A DNA stretch of 64,000 nucleotides, from assembly GCA_018830645.1 (NCBI GenBank), contig JAHJSA010000088.1, positions 1-64,000 on the forward strand, read 5' to 3'. Source of the DNA: Actinomycetota bacterium. Its GTDB lineage: Bacteria; Actinomycetota; Thermoleophilia; RBG-16-64-13. The position numbers and the translations under genes are program-made. Of the stretch, positions 31,291-41,783 are shown one piece after another. The notes below the pieces were generated by a model. It was not told the DNA's origin, did not search any database, and worked only from the letters and a program-made list of their open reading frames with translations. How positions within the stretch are numbered: position 1 is the first letter of the stretch; every line of letters starts with the position of its first letter.

Positions 31291-32490
31291 TCAGCGCCCC
31301 GAGAGCCCGTACGTGCCCGGCGCGACCCGCACGACCTGGCCCCGCAACTCCAGGAGCCCCAACGCCGCCGACGCCTCGCGTGAAGTGATGCCGGCGACGC
31401 CCGCCACGGCGTCAACCGAACGCGGGCCCGCCGAGAGCGCCATGACCGCCAGCCTGCCCGCTTGTTCGAGCCCGTTCTCACCCGAGTCCGCCGATACTGG
31501 ATCGCTGACGCCGGACAAGAACGGGCTCGTTTCCTTTCGAGTGAACCGGAGGAAATCCTCCACCAAGGAGACCGGATCGAGGCACATGGTGGCTCCGTCG
31601 TAGAGGAGGCGGTTGGTGCCCTCGCTCACTCTCTCTGAGATACGCCCGGGCACCACGAAGACCTCCCGGCCGAGATCGAGTGCGCGGTGGGCTGTGATCA
31701 GCGCCCCGCTGCGCTGAGGGGCCTCGACGACCACCACCGCGTGCGAGAGCGCGGCCAGGAGACGGTTGCGTTCTGGGAAGAACCAGGGGGCCGGCCGGAC
31801 TCCCGGGGGTAGTTCGCTCAAGATGACCCCTTCGGAGCCTATCCGATCGTAGAGTTCGCGGTGGCGGCGCGGGTAGACGACGTCTGCGCCACACCCAAGG
31901 ACGGCCGCGCTCCTCCCTCCCGCCTCGATGCAGCCGCTGTGGGCCCGCCCATCGATGCCAAGCGCCAGGCCGCTCACGACCCAAACCCCGCGCTGCGCGA
32001 AGGCCTTTCCGATCGCACGCCCGACACTCAAGCCATAAGGAGAGGCTTTTCTCGTTCCCACCACGGCGACCCGCGCCCCCGCCACGAACTGCTCGAAGGC
32101 CTCGGGCGAGGCCTTGACGAACAGGCCGGCAGGGGGCAGGTCGAGAGCCCTGAGGTCTGCCTCGTACGCGACGTGCCCCCAAGGGACGAACACCAAGCCC
32201 GAGGCCGCAACGGCGGAGGCTGCTTCTCGAGGGGATGTGCGACTCCGCAGGTCGAGGAACCGATCTACCCACGAGCGCCCCTCCGTCCACTCCAGGAGAT
32301 CTCTCCTCCCGGCGCGCCACACGTCCTCGGGCGAGTGCCGCCTCAGGAGACTCAGGACCCCTCGGGTGCCCTCGGCCGCCACGATCGCCAGCCCCAGAGC
32401 CGCCTCGTAGGTTGGGCTCGACGCCGGGCGCTCGCGGTCGCGCCTCACTTCGTGCGGGCGATCGCCGCGGGCGTTCAACCCGCTCAACAC
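31291..32490 (-). CDS. dprA: DNA processing protein DprA/Smf
   Basis: VAVVGTRKASPYGLSVGRAIGKAFAQRGVWVVSGLALGIDGRAHSG. Confidence 0.94.
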   Translation of the reverse strand: MLSGLNARGDRPHEVRRDRERPASSPTYEAALGLAIVAAEGTRGVLSLLRRHSPEDVWRAGRRDLLEWTEGRSWVDRFLDLRSRTSPREAASAVAASGLVFVPWGHVAYEADLRALDLPPAGLFVKASPEAFEQFVAGARVAVVGTRKASPYGLSVGRAIGKAFAQRGVWVVSGLALGIDGRAHSGCIEAGGRSAAVLGCGADVVYPRRHRELYDRIGSEGVILSELPPGVRPAPWFFPERNRLLAALSHAVVVVEAPQRSGALITAHRALDLGREVFVVPGRISERVSEGTNRLLYDGATMCLDPVSLVEDFLRFTRKETSPFLSGVSDPVSADSGENGLEQAGRLAVMALSAGPRSVDAVAGVAGITSREASAALGLLELRGQVVRVAPGTYGLSGR

Positions 32491-34079
32491 CGGAGGCCCG
32501 CAGCGACGAGGCTACGGCACTCGCATCCGGGGTCCCGTAGTGAAAGAGCTTCCGCGACGTGATCCGGCGAGATCGCGCTCATGGCGTCAAGATCGGCCAG
32601 GGTGCGCGCCACGGTGAGGGCACGGACATAGCCTCGCCCGCCGACTACGTGCCTACTGAGGGCCTCACGGAGAAGGGAGCGGGCCCCGTCGCTCACGCCC
32701 ATCCGGGATTCCAGTCGCTCTGGATGCGAACGTCCGGTTCCGCCACCTTCCTCGGACGAACACGGAAGTGCACTCAGGAGCGACTCGCGCTCCAGCCGGA
32801 AGGAGCGCGCCGACTCGACGCGGGCGCGCACGACAGCCGAGTCATCATCACGCCCGTCCACGGGGTCGAAAGCCGACAGTTCAAGAGGAGGGACATCGAT
32901 GAACAGGTCGATTCGGTCGCCCACGGCTCCGCTCAGACGGCCTCGGTATCTGTCGAGCATGTCGGCGGTGCAGCGACACGCACGTTCTGGATGCATGAGA
33001 TTGCCGCACGGACACGGATTCATCGCACCCACGAGCGTGAACGCCGCGGGGAGGGTCAGACTCCCCCCCTTCCTACTGATCACCACAAGCCCCTCTTCCA
33101 AAGGCTGCCGGAGCGATTCGATCACGTCTCTCGAGAACTCGGGGAACTCATCCAGGAACAGGACTCCTCGGTGAGCAAGGCTGGCCTCGCCCGGGCGAGG
33201 CGGGGAACCCCCGCCGATCACGGCCGAGCGAGAAGCCGAGTGGTGCGGCGCTCTGAACGGTCGCCGTGTTGCAAGTCCGTCTTCGGGTCTGTGCAGCCCG
33301 GCCACACTCCACACCCGCGTGACCTCCAAGGCCTCTGTGGCATCCAAGAGCGGGAGCACCGAGGGCAGACGGCGCGCGAGCATCGTCTTGCCGGCACCCG
33401 GTGGACCCACCATCATGAGGTGATGGCCTCCCGCCGCAGCCACCTCGAGAGCGCGCTTCGCGTGTCGCTGGCCGGCGATGTCGGCCAGGTCGGGCCCGCG
33501 ATCCACGAAGGCTTCGATCTTGCGGGTGCGGAGCCAACGCCTTCCCCGTTCCAGGAGCCGTTCCCGCTTCCCGGCATCGCGCAGCACCATGACCGCCTCA
33601 CGGAGATCGCGCACCCCCACGGCCCGGACCCCATCGACAGCACACACTTCCGCAAGGCCCACGAGAGGTACGATGAGGAGAATGATGCCGTCGTCCCGCG
33701 CAGCCTCCGCGACGGAGAGCATCCCGCGAATCGGGCGCAGCAGACCATCGAGGGCCAGCTCACCCATCGCGCCCACGCCCTGCAGGGCCCCCGTGCTCAC
33801 GTACCCCGACGCGGCGAGGACGGCCAGTGCGACCGGCAGGTCGAAACCGGGACCCTCCTTCCTCACGTCCGCGGGTGAGAGATTGACCGTGATCCTCTGC
33901 GTCGGGAGGGGCATGCCGGTGCTCGCCGCTCCTGATCGAACGCGCTCCCGAGCCTCCCGCACGGCCACGCCCGGCAACCCGACCATGCTCACTCCTGGAA
34001 GGCCGGGCCGCACGTGCGCCTCCACCTGCACCGCTACCGCCTCTGTGCCGATCAGCGCGTACGCCCGCACAGCCGCCAT
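32484..34079 (-). CDS. comM: YifB/ComM family Mg-chelatase-like AAA ATPase
   Basis: VVEAHVRPGLPGVSMVGLPG-type N-term; MMVGPPGAGKTMLARRLPSVLP; FRAPHHSAS. Confidence 0.95.
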   Translation of the reverse strand: MAAVRAYALIGTEAVAVQVEAHVRPGLPGVSMVGLPGVAVREARERVRSGAASTGMPLPTQRITVNLSPADVRKEGPGFDLPVALAVLAASGYVSTGALQGVGAMGELALDGLLRPIRGMLSVAEAARDDGIILLIVPLVGLAEVCAVDGVRAVGVRDLREAVMVLRDAGKRERLLERGRRWLRTRKIEAFVDRGPDLADIAGQRHAKRALEVAAAGGHHLMMVGPPGAGKTMLARRLPSVLPLLDATEALEVTRVWSVAGLHRPEDGLATRRPFRAPHHSASRSAVIGGGSPPRPGEASLAHRGVLFLDEFPEFSRDVIESLRQPLEEGLVVISRKGGSLTLPAAFTLVGAMNPCPCGNLMHPERACRCTADMLDRYRGRLSGAVGDRIDLFIDVPPLELSAFDPVDGRDDDSAVVRARVESARSFRLERESLLSALPCSSEEGGGTGRSHPERLESRMGVSDGARSLLREALSRHVVGGRGYVRALTVARTLADLDAMSAISPDHVAEALSLRDPGCECRSLVAAGLRC

Positions 34080-34093
34080 CCCCACTTGGATCC

Positions 34094-34471
34094 CTAGCGG
34101 CCGGAGCCGAGGACGTCGGGGAGATGGGAGAGCGATAGAAGCGACCCTTCGTCGCCGAGACTGATCGTGATCACGTCGAACCTGATCTGCCGTGTGACCT
34201 GCCCCTTCTCGGCCATCCACCAGGCGGCAGCCGCTCTCAGCCGTCGCTCCTTGCGAGGGCCCACGGCTTCAAGAGCTTCACCGAACATGGAGCCCGACCG
34301 GGCCTTCACCTCGACCATGACCAACGTCGCCCCATCCTGCGCGATCAGGTCGATCTCACCCACGGGCGTGACGTAGTTCTCGACCACCACTCTCCACCCC
34401 CTCGACCGCAGATAGTCGGCCGCCGCCTGTTCCGCCTGCCTGCCCTTCAACCGCGTGGTCAAGACCATCAT
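34094..34471 (-). CDS. yraN: YraN family (UPF0102) endonuclease-like protein
   Basis: GEIDLIAQDGATLVMVEVKARSGSMFGEALEAV. Confidence 0.93.
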   Translation of the reverse strand: MMVLTTRLKGRQAEQAAADYLRSRGWRVVVENYVTPVGEIDLIAQDGATLVMVEVKARSGSMFGEALEAVGPRKERRLRAAAAWWMAEKGQVTRQIRFDVITISLGDEGSLLSLSHLPDVLGSGR

Positions 34472-34574
34472 CCGACCTCCTCCGACGAACGCTCGCGACC
34501 TGAGCCGGCGGAGCGGAGCACGGTGCCCGCGGCCGGTCCCGGAAGGCTATCCGGCGGGCCGAAGGGGGGATATC

Positions 34575-34586
34575 GGACCTTGGTCC
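34575..34586. promoter_or_regulatory. 12-bp palindrome GGACCTTGGTCC in the rnhB-yraN gap
   Basis: GGACC-TT-GGTCC in a 228-bp intergenic region. Confidence 0.25.
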
Positions 34587-34699
34587 TAGACGGGCGAGTC
34601 CAGGGGTGAGTTCGGGCTCGGCCCGCCACGCACGGGCCGGATGACGAGCTTGCGCTCAGCCCGGGTTCGGAGCGCGATGGGCGGACCTGCCGAGACGCC

Positions 34700-35371
34700 T
34701 CAGTCGCCGGAGAAGAGCTCCATCTGTGGTGTGGCGACTCCGGCGAAGCAGCGACGGTGCAGGTCGCACGGGCCCCACTTCTGCAGCGCGGCGCGGTGCA
34801 CGGCGGTGCCGTAGCCCACGTGGGCGGCGAACCCGTATTCGGGGTAGCGCTCGTCGAGCGACACCATCAGGCGGTCCCGCGTGACCTTGGCCACCACCGA
34901 GGCGGCGGCCACGCAGGCGCTCTTCGAGTCTCCCCGCACTAGTTGCGTGGCCCCCAGATCGTCGTCGTGTACTCGAAAGCCGTCGACGAACGCCAGGTCG
35001 TACGAGCCACCAAGCCGGCGAAGGGCCGCTTCGAGCGCCCAGAGGTTCGCTTTGTGGAGACCGATCCTGTCGATGGTGTGGGCGGAGACCGCCACCACCG
35101 AGATGGCGGCGGCGGAGGTGAGGAGTCGAAGGTAGAGCGCTTCGCGTACCGCGCGGGTGAGCGCCTTGGAGTCGGTGAGGCCGCGGAGTTCGCGGCCGAG
35201 CGGCCGCCGGTAGTCCAGACTCACCGCCGCCGCCACCAGGGGCCCGGCGAGGCAGCCGCGTCCGGCTTCATCCACACCCGCGGCCACTCGACCGGCCGGG
35301 CTCGTCGCGGCCAATCTGCGGCGATCGAAACGGAAGGGATCCCACCGGGGTGTGCGACGGCCGTCGGCCAT
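34700..35371 (-). CDS. rnhB: Ribonuclease HII
   Basis: AAGVDEAGRGCLAGPLVAAAVSL. Confidence 0.95.
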   Translation of the reverse strand: MADGRRTPRWDPFRFDRRRLAATSPAGRVAAGVDEAGRGCLAGPLVAAAVSLDYRRPLGRELRGLTDSKALTRAVREALYLRLLTSAAAISVVAVSAHTIDRIGLHKANLWALEAALRRLGGSYDLAFVDGFRVHDDDLGATQLVRGDSKSACVAAASVVAKVTRDRLMVSLDERYPEYGFAAHVGYGTAVHRAALQKWGPCDLHRRCFAGVATPQMELFSGD

Positions 35372-35400
35372 GGTGCGGTCCGACCCCCGGGGGCAGCCGG

Positions 35401-35955
35401 CTAGAGACCGCCCATCTTGGCGGGAGGCCAGTAGACCAGGAAGCCCTCTCCGATGATGCTGTCCAGCTTCACAGGCCCGAACACCCTGCTGTCGCCGCTG
35501 CGGTTGCGATTGTCGCCCATGGCGAACACGGAACCCTCGGGGATCACTTCTTCGGGGAACTCGCCCTCGATGAGGTCCTCCTTGAGGTACGGCTCGACCT
35601 GCGCCTCGCCGTTGACGTAGAGATCGCCGTCTTTCACCTCGACATGATCGCCTGCCACGGCGACCACGCGCTTGATGTAGTCGTCATCGGGGGCGATCGA
35701 AGGGTGGAACACGATGACATCGCCGGGCTCCGGTTCCCTGAACCAGTAGACGAACCTACTCACCAAGACGCGGTCGCCGCGCTCGAGAGTGGGCTCCATC
35801 GACTCGGAGGGGATATAGAACGGCTTCACCACGAACTGCTGGATGAGCAGCGCCAGGATGAAGGCCGCGCCCACGATGAGCACGACCTCGAGGAGGCTGC
35901 CGAGCAGGGACGACCCGGACTCCCGGGTGAGCGAGTGTCGCTTCAGGGAGGTCAC
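35401..35955 (-). CDS. lepB: Signal peptidase I
   Basis: FYIPSESMEPTLERGDRVLVSRF; IKRVVAVAGDHVEV; GDNRNRSGDSRVFGPV. Confidence 0.95.
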   Translation of the reverse strand: MTSLKRHSLTRESGSSLLGSLLEVVLIVGAAFILALLIQQFVVKPFYIPSESMEPTLERGDRVLVSRFVYWFREPEPGDVIVFHPSIAPDDDYIKRVVAVAGDHVEVKDGDLYVNGEAQVEPYLKEDLIEGEFPEEVIPEGSVFAMGDNRNRSGDSRVFGPVKLDSIIGEGFLVYWPPAKMGGL

Positions 35956-35974
35956 GATAGCGACGGCCCTGGCG

Positions 35975-36319
35975 CTATACCCGCTTCTCCTTGACCCGGG
36001 CCTTCTTGCCGATCTTGCCGCGCAGGTAGTAGAGCTTCGCCCGCCGAACATCACCGATCACCAAGACCTCGAGCTTGTCGATCTTGGGCGAATGCACGGG
36101 GAACGTACGCTCCACGCCTACCCCGAAGGACTGCTTGCGCACCGTGAACGTCTCGCGCACGCCCTCCCCTTGGCGCTTGATGCAGATGCCCTGGAACATC
36201 TGGACGCGCTCACGGGTGCCCTCGATCACCTTGAAGTGCACTTTGAGGGTGTCGCCGGCCTTGAACCGTGGCACATCGCTCTTCAACTGCTTCTGTTCCA
36301 ACACATCTATGACGGTCAT
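35975..36319 (-). CDS. rplS: 50S ribosomal protein L19
   Basis: [56 protein letters not shown]. Confidence 0.98.
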   Translation of the reverse strand: MTVIDVLEQKQLKSDVPRFKAGDTLKVHFKVIEGTRERVQMFQGICIKRQGEGVRETFTVRKQSFGVGVERTFPVHSPKIDKLEVLVIGDVRRAKLYYLRGKIGKKARVKEKRV

Positions 36320-36383
36320 CTCTATTCCCTCTGCCGCTTAGCCTGGGTATCCCAACGGAGTCCTACGAAGAAGACAGCGAAAC

Positions 36384-37130
36384 TTACTCCATCGGCGGGC
36401 CGAAATCAACCTCTGCGGCGCTTCCCGACTGCGCTTCGCCCCGTGGAGCCGACCAGGCGGAGTGGGAAGCCTGGGCCGTGCGCCACCGCGCTATGGCGGC
36501 ATGATCACCGCTCAGAAGCACCTCGGGCACACCCGCGCCGGCGAACTCACGTGGCCGCGTGTACTGCGGATACTCCACCGCGCCACCCAGACCTTCACTG
36601 AACGACTCCTCCACCAGGCTCTCCTGGTTGCCGAGCACCCCGGGCATCTTCCGCGCCACCGCCTCGACCACAGCGAGCGCGGCGATCTCGCCTCCGGCAA
36701 GCACGTAGGGGCCTATCGACAGCTGCCCGGTGGCGAACAGCGTGGCGATACGGGCGTCGAAGCCCTCGTACCGTCCGCAGAGGAGCACGAAGTCACGAGG
36801 CCCACCAGCCAAGACAGCGGCCCGGCCGTCGTCGAACGGCTCGCCACCCGGCGCCAAGAGGTACACGTCTCTCTGCTCGCGCACCCGCTCCGCCGGCACT
36901 CCGAAGACCCCCGCGAGGGCCGCCGCGACCACATCGACGCGGATCACCATGCCGGGGCCGCCGCCGTAGGGGCTGTCGTCCACCTGCCGGTGATTGAGCG
37001 TGCTGTAGTCGCGGATGTTGTGCACGGTGAGCGCCAACGACCCGGATGCCTCCGCCTCGGCCACCGGATGCTGCTGCTTGAACCAGGTGAAGGCGTCCGG
37101 CACCAGCGTGAATATGTCCACACGTTTCAT
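36384..37130 (-). CDS. trmD: tRNA (guanine37-N1)-methyltransferase
   Basis: VDDSPYGGGPGMVIRVD; LLCGRYEGFDARI. Confidence 0.95.
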   Translation of the reverse strand: MKRVDIFTLVPDAFTWFKQQHPVAEAEASGSLALTVHNIRDYSTLNHRQVDDSPYGGGPGMVIRVDVVAAALAGVFGVPAERVREQRDVYLLAPGGEPFDDGRAAVLAGGPRDFVLLCGRYEGFDARIATLFATGQLSIGPYVLAGGEIAALAVVEAVARKMPGVLGNQESLVEESFSEGLGGAVEYPQYTRPREFAGAGVPEVLLSGDHAAIARWRTAQASHSAWSAPRGEAQSGSAAEVDFGPPME

Positions 37131-37196
37131 CGAGGCGCTCCGCCCGCCAGGCGCCCCCGTGGCCACCGCATGCCGCGGGTCGGCGCTCGAGGCTCA

Positions 37197-37245
37197 GGGG
37201 TCAGGTCGGGGGTCGGGTCAGGGGGTCGGGTCAGGGGTCGAGGGT
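37197..37245. repeat. GGGTC/GGGGTCA short tandem repeat tract
   Basis: ggggtcaggtcgggggtcgggtcagggggtcgggtcaggggtcgaggg. Confidence 0.85.
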
Positions 37246-37794
37246 CATCCGTTCGACGTCGGCGACGAGGTACCCGGCCTCCATGTCGACGGTCGGGACG
37301 ATCTCGTGCGTGAAGGGCACCAGCACTTCTCCGCCGGAGTCGCGCACCACCGAGAGCAGGTCGTGAGCCGGGGTCTCGAGCACTTCCCCCACCACTCCCA
37401 CCCGCACGCCGTCGAACCCACGCACCTCGAGGCCTTCCAGATCGAACGAGTAGAACTCCCCGTCTTCCAGATCGGGGAGTTCGGAGGCCGGCACGCGCAG
37501 CACGTACCCCCGTAGAGCTTCCGCCTGGTCGCGGGTGTCGACGCCCACGAAGGCCACGATCGGGCTATCCAAGGTGCCGCGCACCGATTCCATCTCGAGG
37601 GTCACCGGGGTCGGCTCACCCGCTCCCGGCAGTGCCGCCGCCCTCGCCAGAGCGCTGCGACCCGGCACCGCGTACACCGTGCCTCCGTCGACGAAACGAT
37701 CGGGGTTGTCGCTGCTCGAACTGACCCGCACTTCTCCGTGAAGGCCGTGCGCGCGCGCGATACGGCCCACTTCTATCCATTCGGGTCGGGGCAT
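37231..37794 (-). CDS. rimM: 16S rRNA processing protein RimM
   Basis: MPRPEWIEVGRIARAHGLHGEVRV; PRC-barrel. Confidence 0.93.
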   Translation of the reverse strand: MPRPEWIEVGRIARAHGLHGEVRVSSSSDNPDRFVDGGTVYAVPGRSALARAAALPGAGEPTPVTLEMESVRGTLDSPIVAFVGVDTRDQAEALRGYVLRVPASELPDLEDGEFYSFDLEGLEVRGFDGVRVGVVGEVLETPAHDLLSVVRDSGGEVLVPFTHEIVPTVDMEAGYLVADVERMTLDP

Positions 37795-37822
37795 ATGAGA
37801 GAAGGGAGGTCGGGGAGACCGC

Positions 37823-38065
37823 CTAGTCGACGATCTCCACGATGGCCCGCTTGCCGTTCTTGACGGCACTGGCTTTGACCACGGTACGCAGGGCCCGCGC
37901 GATGCGGCCCTGTTTCCCGATGACCTTGCCTATGTCCTCTTTCGCCACGTTCAACTCCAACACGACCGTGGTATCGGTCTCTGTTGAATCAACCCTGACT
38001 TCGTCGGGGTTGTCGACCAACGCCTTGGCGAGATACTCCAGCAGCTCCTTCAGCTCTGTCTCCAT
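37823..38065 (-). CDS. khpA: KH domain RNA-binding protein KhpA-like
   Basis: NVAKEDIGKVIGKQGRIARALRTVVKA; between rpsP and rimM. Confidence 0.92.
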   Translation of the reverse strand: METELKELLEYLAKALVDNPDEVRVDSTETDTTVVLELNVAKEDIGKVIGKQGRIARALRTVVKASAVKNGKRAIVEIVD

Positions 38066-38131
38066 GACCAGCCCCCCTGTCATGCCGCTTTCAACGTCCG
38101 CTGCCACGTACGGCCTTGCCACGATCGTGTC

Positions 38132-38374
38132 CTAGAGGATGCCCTTGATCTGCAGGAGCCTGCGTACCGCTCCGGAAGGCTGAGCGCCTTTCGAGATCCA
38201 ATCCTTCGCCCGCTCATCATCAACCTCGATCGTCGAGGGTTCCGTGTGCGGGTCGTACGTGCCGATGTTCTCGATGAAACGACCGTCGCGCGGTGCGCGC
38301 GAATCGGCCACCACGATGCGGTACATCGGATGCTTCTTGCTCCCCTTACGGGTCAATCTGATCGCCGTCGCCAT
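38132..38374 (-). CDS. rpsP: 30S ribosomal protein S16
   Basis: [42 protein letters not shown]. Confidence 0.98.
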   Translation of the reverse strand: MATAIRLTRKGSKKHPMYRIVVADSRAPRDGRFIENIGTYDPHTEPSTIEVDDERAKDWISKGAQPSGAVRRLLQIKGIL

Positions 38375-38429
38375 TTCTCACCTCCTCGTGTGTACTCTCG
38401 CGTGTTCCGGCCCGCAAGGTGCCCCCACC

Positions 38430-39758
<1,329 letters not shown>

Positions 39759-40158
39759 GGTCTTCCTCGGTTATGAACCAAGCAGCGCGGCCCCGCCGCA
39801 CGTGCGCCTTCGCGGCGCCGCGTGCGCAGGTGGGTCCTTCGATGGACGGGGCGCGAGAGCGGGAGTTTACAGCCCGTGTGCGGCGCAGTCAAACGGGTGG
39901 GGCGGCGCCTCGCCTGGAGTGTAGACGAAAGGCAAGACGTCCCGTCGCAGGCACCGCTCACTGAAGGTGGGGGGTCAAGAGGAAGGATCAAGCCGCAGAC
40001 ACCGCTCGAAGGCCTCGAACGCTGCAGCAGCTCTCTGTAGAGCGGGCTCGATCACCCAGGCAGCGGTGTTGTAGGCGTGCATGGGCTTCCGGAACACGGG
40101 GTTCTGCACCGGGGTCCTGCTTCACCACCGAACCGCTCACGTCGTTGCCCCCCTCTTT

Positions 40159-40176
40159 GGTATCGTATACAATACC
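40159..40176. promoter_or_regulatory. Operator-like 18-bp near-perfect palindrome upstream of the TA operon
   Basis: GGTATcGTATACaATACC, 3 nt before the ATG of the PIN gene. Confidence 0.6.
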
Positions 40177-40179
40177 GTC

Positions 40180-40605
40180 ATGGCTCAGCGAATCGTCGTC
40201 GACACCAACGTGCTCGTCTCGGCTCTGCGCTCGTCGCGTGGGGCCTCACATCGGCTGCTGATGATGGTCGGACGGGCGGACTTCGAGATCGCGCTGTCTG
40301 TTCCCCTGGTTGTAGAGTACGAGGACGTCGCCAAGCGGATGGAGCCAGAAACGGGGCTTTCGGCTTCTGACGTCGACGACATCATCGACTACTTGTGCAG
40401 CGTCGCTCACCTGCAGGAGATCCATTTCCTGTGGCGACCGGTCTTGAAGGACGCGCGAGATGATCATGTGCTTGAACTTGCGGTCGGGGCCGGGTGCGCA
40501 GTCATCGTCACCCACAACGTCAGGGACTTCGCCGGCTCGGAGCGTTTCGGCATCCGCGCAGTGAGACCCGGAGAGTACCTGCGAAGCATCGGAGGTTCAC
40601 CATGA
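40180..40605 (+). CDS. PIN-domain putative toxin (TIGR00305-like)
   Basis: MAQRIVVDTNVLVSALRSSRGASHRLL; HVLELAVGAGCAVIVTHNVRDF. Confidence 0.88.
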   Translation: MAQRIVVDTNVLVSALRSSRGASHRLLMMVGRADFEIALSVPLVVEYEDVAKRMEPETGLSASDVDDIIDYLCSVAHLQEIHFLWRPVLKDARDDHVLELAVGAGCAVIVTHNVRDFAGSERFGIRAVRPGEYLRSIGGSP

Positions 40606-40835
40606 GCACCATCAGCCTGCGTCTGCCGGAATCACTACACCGTCGGGTGCGCGAACTCGCGAAGGAGGAAGGCGTCTCGATCAACCAGCTCATCGCGACC
40701 GCCCTCGCGGAGAAGATGTCGGCACTCATGACCGTGGACTACCTGGCGGAGCGCGCGGCACGCGGCGATCGCGGCGCGTTCGAGCGCGCGCTGGCGAAGG
40801 TTCGAGACTCTGACTCGGATGAGAGCGACGTCTGA
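40602..40835 (+). CDS. Ribbon-helix-helix (CopG/HicB-like) antitoxin
   Basis: ISLRLPESLHRRVRELAKEEGVSINQLIATALAEKM; ATGA overlap with PIN gene. Confidence 0.85.
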   Translation: MSTISLRLPESLHRRVRELAKEEGVSINQLIATALAEKMSALMTVDYLAERAARGDRGAFERALAKVRDSDSDESDV

Positions 40836-40985
40836 TCGTTCCGGGCAACGGCTTCGAGTTGACTCGCGCCGCCGGCCCGCGTCATCGACACCGACGAGCC
40901 GTGTCCCGACTGCGGCCCGGATCTGAGATAGGCCCACTCGTCCGGGCTTTCAATCGGCAGACTGGCTCGCTACTGGACGCCGCAG

Positions 40986-41207
40986 CTACTCGAGAAGGAC
41001 GTCGTAGGCGACCCGGATCACCAACAGAACGGCCAGGACTATGAAGAACACCCCACACGCCCAGACGCCGAGCAAGTAGTAGCCCCTGCTTCGATCAGTG
41101 TCAAGGGGGCTCGTGAAGTTGGCAATGTCCTCGCCATCCTTGAACAGACCGTACCCCAGGCCAGCGAAGACGACGGGTAGGACGAGACCGAAGAACGCTA
41201 GCTCCAC
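40986..41207 (-). CDS. Uncharacterised small two-TM membrane protein (copy 1)
   Basis: MELAFFGLVLPVVFAGLGYGLFKDGEDIANFTSPLDTDRSRGYYLLGVWACGVFFIVLAVLLVIRVAYDVLLE; GTG start, SD GAGGGGG; conserved with copy 2. Confidence 0.65.
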   Translation of the reverse strand: MELAFFGLVLPVVFAGLGYGLFKDGEDIANFTSPLDTDRSRGYYLLGVWACGVFFIVLAVLLVIRVAYDVLLE

Positions 41208-41285
41208 AATCGACCCCCTCGCGTATCACGTCGGCAAGTTGCCCATGATGCCCTCACGGGCAACCAGTCGAGTCTGGTACTTATC

Positions 41286-41520
41286 CTAGTGGCGCCCACG
41301 GAAGATCAGGCCATGATACTCAGGGTAGGTTTCGCCAGTCCTGCCATAGACTTCCACAGGGTAGGTGCCCCAGCCGTTGAAGCGGTGGTCGAGGAGAAGA
41401 AATCGACGACTCGGGTATGCACGATGTTGGGGTAGCCACTCGCGGCTCGTTGGGGGAAGCCATCTCACCCCGAGTGAGCATCAGGGAGTCATCCGCCGGG
41501 AACTCGAGGTCCACGCGGAA
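41286..41520 (-). pseudogene. Frameshifted small coding remnant (function unknown)
   Basis: Two overlapping frames read coding-like: FRVDLEFPADDSLMLTRGEMASPNEPRVATP and RFLLLDHRFNGWGTYPVEVYGRTGETYPEYHGLIFRGRH*. Confidence 0.35.
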
Positions 41521-41783
41521 AGGGCTGCCGCGCCCCTCCCCACCACGAAGATCTGATCGAAGCCCGGGAAGGGTCTAGAAGTAGATTGTGAGGCCATATT
41601 CACCCGCCGATTCCCGAGCGACGTCCTTGATTTCCTGCTTTGTGGGGTTCGTCGAAGTCGATTGTACAATCCGCTCACCGTCTTCATCCACGGCCCCTAC
41701 CATCCGAAAGTGTTTTGGGCGATGATGGTGCCCTCGTAAGCGTTCTGAACGCCTCGCAAGCGTTCTGTCCCTGGAGTGCCGGA

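Noticed and set aside
34472-34699. Possible c-di-GMP or other known riboswitch in the rnhB-yraN gap
   Set aside because: I could not match any known aptamer consensus by eye; kept only as an unexplained intergenic region.
40859-41044. Plus ORF after the antitoxin, and an overlapping frame ending DTDEPCPDCGPDLR*
   Set aside because: The CPDC knuckle looks zinc-ribbon-like, but the frame is very short with no start and no support; could be a remnant only.
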